Assembly (NCBI GenBank): GCA_021792075.1
Contig: JAJYVK010000039.1
Coordinates: 1-9,306, forward strand
Length of the DNA: 9,306 nucleotides
Reading direction: 5' to 3'
DNA from: Actinomycetes bacterium
GTDB taxonomy: Bacteria > Actinomycetota > Acidimicrobiia > Acidimicrobiales > Acidimicrobiaceae
Below the pieces are notes generated by a model, which was given only the letters and a program-made list of their open reading frames with translations, did no database searches and was not told where the DNA came from. This document shows, piece by piece, positions 6,956 to 9,306 of this stretch. Within the stretch, counting starts at the first letter, position 1. Every line of letters starts with the position of its first letter. The position numbers were made by a program, and so were the translations under genes.

Positions 6956-6956
6956 T

Positions 6957-8147
6957 ATGGCTGGCTCCGTGGAGCAGAATTTTGCTCCGCTGAGCGGCCT
7001 CCGGGCTCTTGACCTAACGGGCGAGCTGGGTTGGCTGCTCGGGCGAATTCTGGCTGATGTTGGTGTCGAGGTCCAAAAGTTGGATCCTCCAGGAGGTGAT
7101 CCAGGCCGCAATTTGGCTCCGCTGATCGACGGACCGGTCGGCGCCGTTTCTGCGGCTTGGGTTGCCTACAATATGGGAAAGAGTCGACTCGATTTAGATC
7201 TCAGTACTCCTGAGGGTAGAGCAAGATTTCTGGATCTCGCGCGGGACGTCGACTTCGTCCTTGAGAGTGAGGAGCCTGGCGTGCTAGACGGCTTGGGCAT
7301 AGGTTGGGAGGCGCTTCACGCGCGTAACCCTGGCCTCATCCTCACGTCTGTTACTCCTTACGGCCAGGATGGCCCGCTTGCGGGAGCACCTGCATCTGAT
7401 CTCGAATTGATGTCTGCTGGTGGAGCTGTGTGGCTCACCGGCGACGCCGATCGTCCTCCGGTGCGCATGACTCTTCCTCAGTCGGTTTGCTGGGCGGGAA
7501 GCTATGCTGCCGTCGGTACGATGATAGCGCACCACCACCGTCAGTTGACTGGACGGGGCCAGCACGTCGATATGTCCGCCCAGGCTGGCCTGTTACCAGC
7601 ATTGGTGCACGCTCCGAGCTTCTTCGACCTGCTTGGTGAGAATCCCATGCGCGCGGGTGGATATCTCGTCGGACGGAACATCAATGGCGCGGCAATGCGC
7701 AACATCTGGCCTTGCCGGGATGGTTATGTAACCTGGGCCATCTATGGAGGGGCGGCAGGTCGGCAGTCGAACCGAGGCATGGTCGAATGGATGGAAGAGC
7801 ACGGCATGGCGCCGGACTTTTTAAGGGAGATGGATTGGAGCACCTTCGACGTTGCCACGGTGACATTGAATGAGGTGTCTGCAATGGAGTCCGCCATCGC
7901 GAAATTTCTCGAGACCGTGACCAAGGCGGAGTTTCTGCGTCAAGCTGAGGAACGGCGAATGCTCGGCTATGTTGTCTCCACCACTGCTGACATTGCAGCC
8001 GATGAGCAGCTTGAGGCGCGTGAGGCGTGGTCTGAAGAGCTGGTTCCTGAGCTTGGTCGGAGTTTGCGCTTTCCTGACGGTTGGTTGAAGATCGATGGAA
8101 TTCGCTACGGGGTTTCGTCCGTGGCGACTGGAGGGCAAGATGACTGA
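6957..8147 (+). CDS. Class III CoA-transferase subunit with catalytic Asp (CaiB/BaiF family)
   Basis: This 396-residue protein is of normal length for formyl-CoA-transferase-type enzymes. Family signatures are LRALDLTGELGWLLGRILAD near the N-terminus, YNMGKSRLDLDLSTPEGR (71-88), LILTSVTPYGQDGP (127-140), then GAPASDLELMSAGG with candidate nucleophile D148 and a downstream LTG, at the family spacing of 14 residues from Asp to Gly. Such enzymes move CoA between acids through a covalent aspartyl intermediate. Start 6957 is chosen because it lies one base after the ubiD stop and the family fold begins about ten residues later. The open frame reaching back to 6747 is only the ubiD gene read in another frame. 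No good ribosome binding site is visible, so translation is probably coupled to ubiD. By context it is the catalytic partner of the next subunit, activating the acid that the UbiD-like enzyme decarboxylates. Confidence 0.9.
   Translation: MAGSVEQNFAPLSGLRALDLTGELGWLLGRILADVGVEVQKLDPPGGDPGRNLAPLIDGPVGAVSAAWVAYNMGKSRLDLDLSTPEGRARFLDLARDVDFVLESEEPGVLDGLGIGWEALHARNPGLILTSVTPYGQDGPLAGAPASDLELMSAGGAVWLTGDADRPPVRMTLPQSVCWAGSYAAVGTMIAHHHRQLTGRGQHVDMSAQAGLLPALVHAPSFFDLLGENPMRAGGYLVGRNINGAAMRNIWPCRDGYVTWAIYGGAAGRQSNRGMVEWMEEHGMAPDFLREMDWSTFDVATVTLNEVSAMESAIAKFLETVTKAEFLRQAEERRMLGYVVSTTADIAADEQLEAREAWSEELVPELGRSLRFPDGWLKIDGIRYGVSSVATGGQDD
8130..8135 (+). promoter_or_regulatory. Shine-Dalgarno site of the second CoA-transferase gene
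   Basis: GGAGGG at 8130-8135 lies in the last codons of the first CoA-transferase gene, 4 nt before ATG 8140. Because the start codon overlaps the preceding stop region by 8 nt, this site fixes the start and implies translational coupling that would balance two subunits of one complex. Confidence 0.7.
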
Positions 8148-9306
8148 CTCTTTGCCAAAACGTGAAGGAGCCCTATCGGGGCTGCATGTTGTTGAGTTTG
8201 GAGGTTACGGGGCTGGTCCGGCCGTCGGAAAGTCGCTTGCAGAGCATGGCGCAGAGGTGATCCGGGTTGAGAGCATGCTTAGACTTGATGGTTTTCGCAC
8301 CAACTATCCTCCATACACCGGGAACATTCCTGGGATCGAGCGCGCCGCTATGTTTGCAATTACCAACGACAACAAGCTGAGCGTCTCGCTGAATTTAAAG
8401 ACTGAGAAGGGGCGAGAGATTGCGATACGTTTGGTCGAGCGTGCTCAGGTTGTCGTAGAGAACTTCACTCCTGGAGCGATGGATCGTCTTGGTCTCGGTC
8501 ATGACGCAATGATCGTCCACAATCCTACGCTGGTTACTTTGAGCACTTGCAACCAGGGGCGAACGGGTCCGCAGGCCAAGCGTGCTGGATTTGGCTCTCA
8601 TTTGACCTCTTTGAGCGGATTCACCCATCTGACTGGCTGGCCCGATCGACAGCCTGCTCTCTTGTGGGGGCCATACATAGATTACATAGCTGTTGCCTAT
8701 GGAGTCGTAGCGGTTCTCGCCGGCCTTGAAAAGGTGCGCCGGACGGGCGCCGGATGCCACATTGATCTCTCGCAGTACGAGACAGGCGTCCAGTGGATGG
8801 CGCCAGCAATGCTGCGCTACTTCGCAAACGGGGAGGTCATGGATCGTGATGGAAATCGTGATCCCAACTCCGTTCCCCATGGCGTGTTTCCCTGTTCCGG
8901 AGAAGAGCGGTGGTGCGCCATCAGCGTACATGACGACGCAGAATGGTCGAGATTTGCTTCTGAGGTGGGGGAGCCATGGGCCAAGGAACCCGACTTTGCG
9001 ACCGTCGCCGGTCGTCGTGCCGAAGAAGGCCGTCTTGAGGAGCTCATAGCAGGTTGGACATCCTCCCAGACACGAGAGGCCCTTGTCGAGAGAATGCGTC
9101 GAGCCGGAGTGCATGTAGCCCCTGTAAATGACATGGGTGACCTTTACTCTGACCCGCAGTTGAGTTATCGGGGCACCTTCGAGCGCGTTGATCATCCCGT
9201 AATGGGGCTGCACGCGGTGCCAGGCCCCCCATATAGGCTTTCTGAGACGCCCGGAAAGGTGACACACGGCGCCCCGATGGTCGGTCAGCACAACGAAGCT
9301 GTGCTC
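8140..9306 (+). CDS. Class III CoA-transferase subunit lacking the catalytic Asp, 3' end cut off
   Basis: The frame from ATG 8140 is open for 389 codons to the window edge. The last residues (GAPMVGQHNEAVL) match the near-C-terminal G-x-H-n-x-x-V-L motif of the family, so only about 10-20 residues should be missing. Other signatures are LSGLHVVEFGGYGAGPAVGK (N-terminus), AITNDNKLSVSLNLKTEKGR (about 73-92), VVVENFTPGAMDRLGLG and the C-terminal APVNDMGDLYSDPQ. At the position of the catalytic Asp (family G-Y-D, 14 residues before the TG of LTG) this protein has G152 in GFGSHLTSLSG. It is therefore probably the non-catalytic subunit of a heteromer with the upstream protein, as in two-subunit transferases such as BbsEF or the phthalate enzyme. 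The pair should transfer CoA, plausibly from succinyl-CoA, to a carboxylic acid. The 8-nt overlap with the preceding gene supports equal expression. Confidence 0.88.
   Translation, partial: MTDSLPKREGALSGLHVVEFGGYGAGPAVGKSLAEHGAEVIRVESMLRLDGFRTNYPPYTGNIPGIERAAMFAITNDNKLSVSLNLKTEKGREIAIRLVERAQVVVENFTPGAMDRLGLGHDAMIVHNPTLVTLSTCNQGRTGPQAKRAGFGSHLTSLSGFTHLTGWPDRQPALLWGPYIDYIAVAYGVVAVLAGLEKVRRTGAGCHIDLSQYETGVQWMAPAMLRYFANGEVMDRDGNRDPNSVPHGVFPCSGEERWCAISVHDDAEWSRFASEVGEPWAKEPDFATVAGRRAEEGRLEELIAGWTSSQTREALVERMRRAGVHVAPVNDMGDLYSDPQLSYRGTFERVDHPVMGLHAVPGPPYRLSETPGKVTHGAPMVGQHNEAVL

Noticed and set aside
6747..6956. Possible 70-residue N-terminal extension of the first CoA-transferase
   Set aside because: It is ubiD coding sequence read in another frame and gives a composition unlike the family. 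ATG 6957, one base after the ubiD stop, fits the family length.
8395..9291. A 298-codon open frame on the minus strand
   Set aside because: It is exactly antisense to the second CoA-transferase, whose family motifs run through the whole stretch. The antisense product shows no recognisable domain, so it is a shadow.

Overview
The window is bacterial: compact genes, strong Shine-Dalgarno sites, sigma70-type promoter hexamers and operon-style start/stop overlaps. The base composition is moderate rather than GC-extreme. The first gene looks like a DUF5305 membrane protein, a family I associate with Gram-positive/actinobacterial and archaeal genomes. An actinobacterium-like host is plausible, but the window does not prove it.

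Layout. (1) Positions 1-2741, plus strand: the 3' part of a DUF5305-like two-helix membrane protein, a receiver-only response regulator that overlaps it and has a near-perfect ribosome binding site, and a soluble PAS-histidine kinase. A GC stem with a T-tract at 2822-2859 ends this unit. (2) Positions 2872-4344, minus strand: a UbiD-family (prenyl-FMN-dependent) decarboxylase gene of full family length. It carries every expected active-site residue but is interrupted at codon 106 by one in-frame TAG. (3) Positions 4417-5287: about 0.9 kb without a convincing gene, possibly holding decayed coding sequence. (4) Positions 5372-9306, plus strand: a tight operon of a second, divergent UbiD-like decarboxylase followed by two class III (CaiB/BaiF, formyl-CoA-transferase-type) CoA-transferase subunits. 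The last gene runs off the window close to its expected end.

How the genes may work together. A UbiD-like enzyme of about 58 kDa joined to a two-subunit class III CoA-transferase is the arrangement known from anaerobic phthalate degradation. There, succinyl-CoA:phthalate CoA-transferase makes phthaloyl-CoA and phthaloyl-CoA decarboxylase converts it to benzoyl-CoA. The best hypothesis is therefore CoA activation followed by decarboxylation of an aromatic (or similar) carboxylic acid. The substrate is inferred, not shown. The first CoA-transferase keeps the catalytic Asp; the second has Gly at that position, which suggests a heteromer with one catalytic subunit.

The strongest unexplained signal is regulatory. 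Both divergently transcribed ubiD genes have a TTGACA-nn-AGCCA promoter segment followed, exactly 38 bp downstream of the -35 start, by a related 17-bp palindrome (GGTCCGA-n3-TCGGACC and GGTCCTA-n3-TAGGATC). This points to one repressor, not encoded as an intact gene here, that controls both the broken ubiD and the decarboxylase/CoA-transferase operon.
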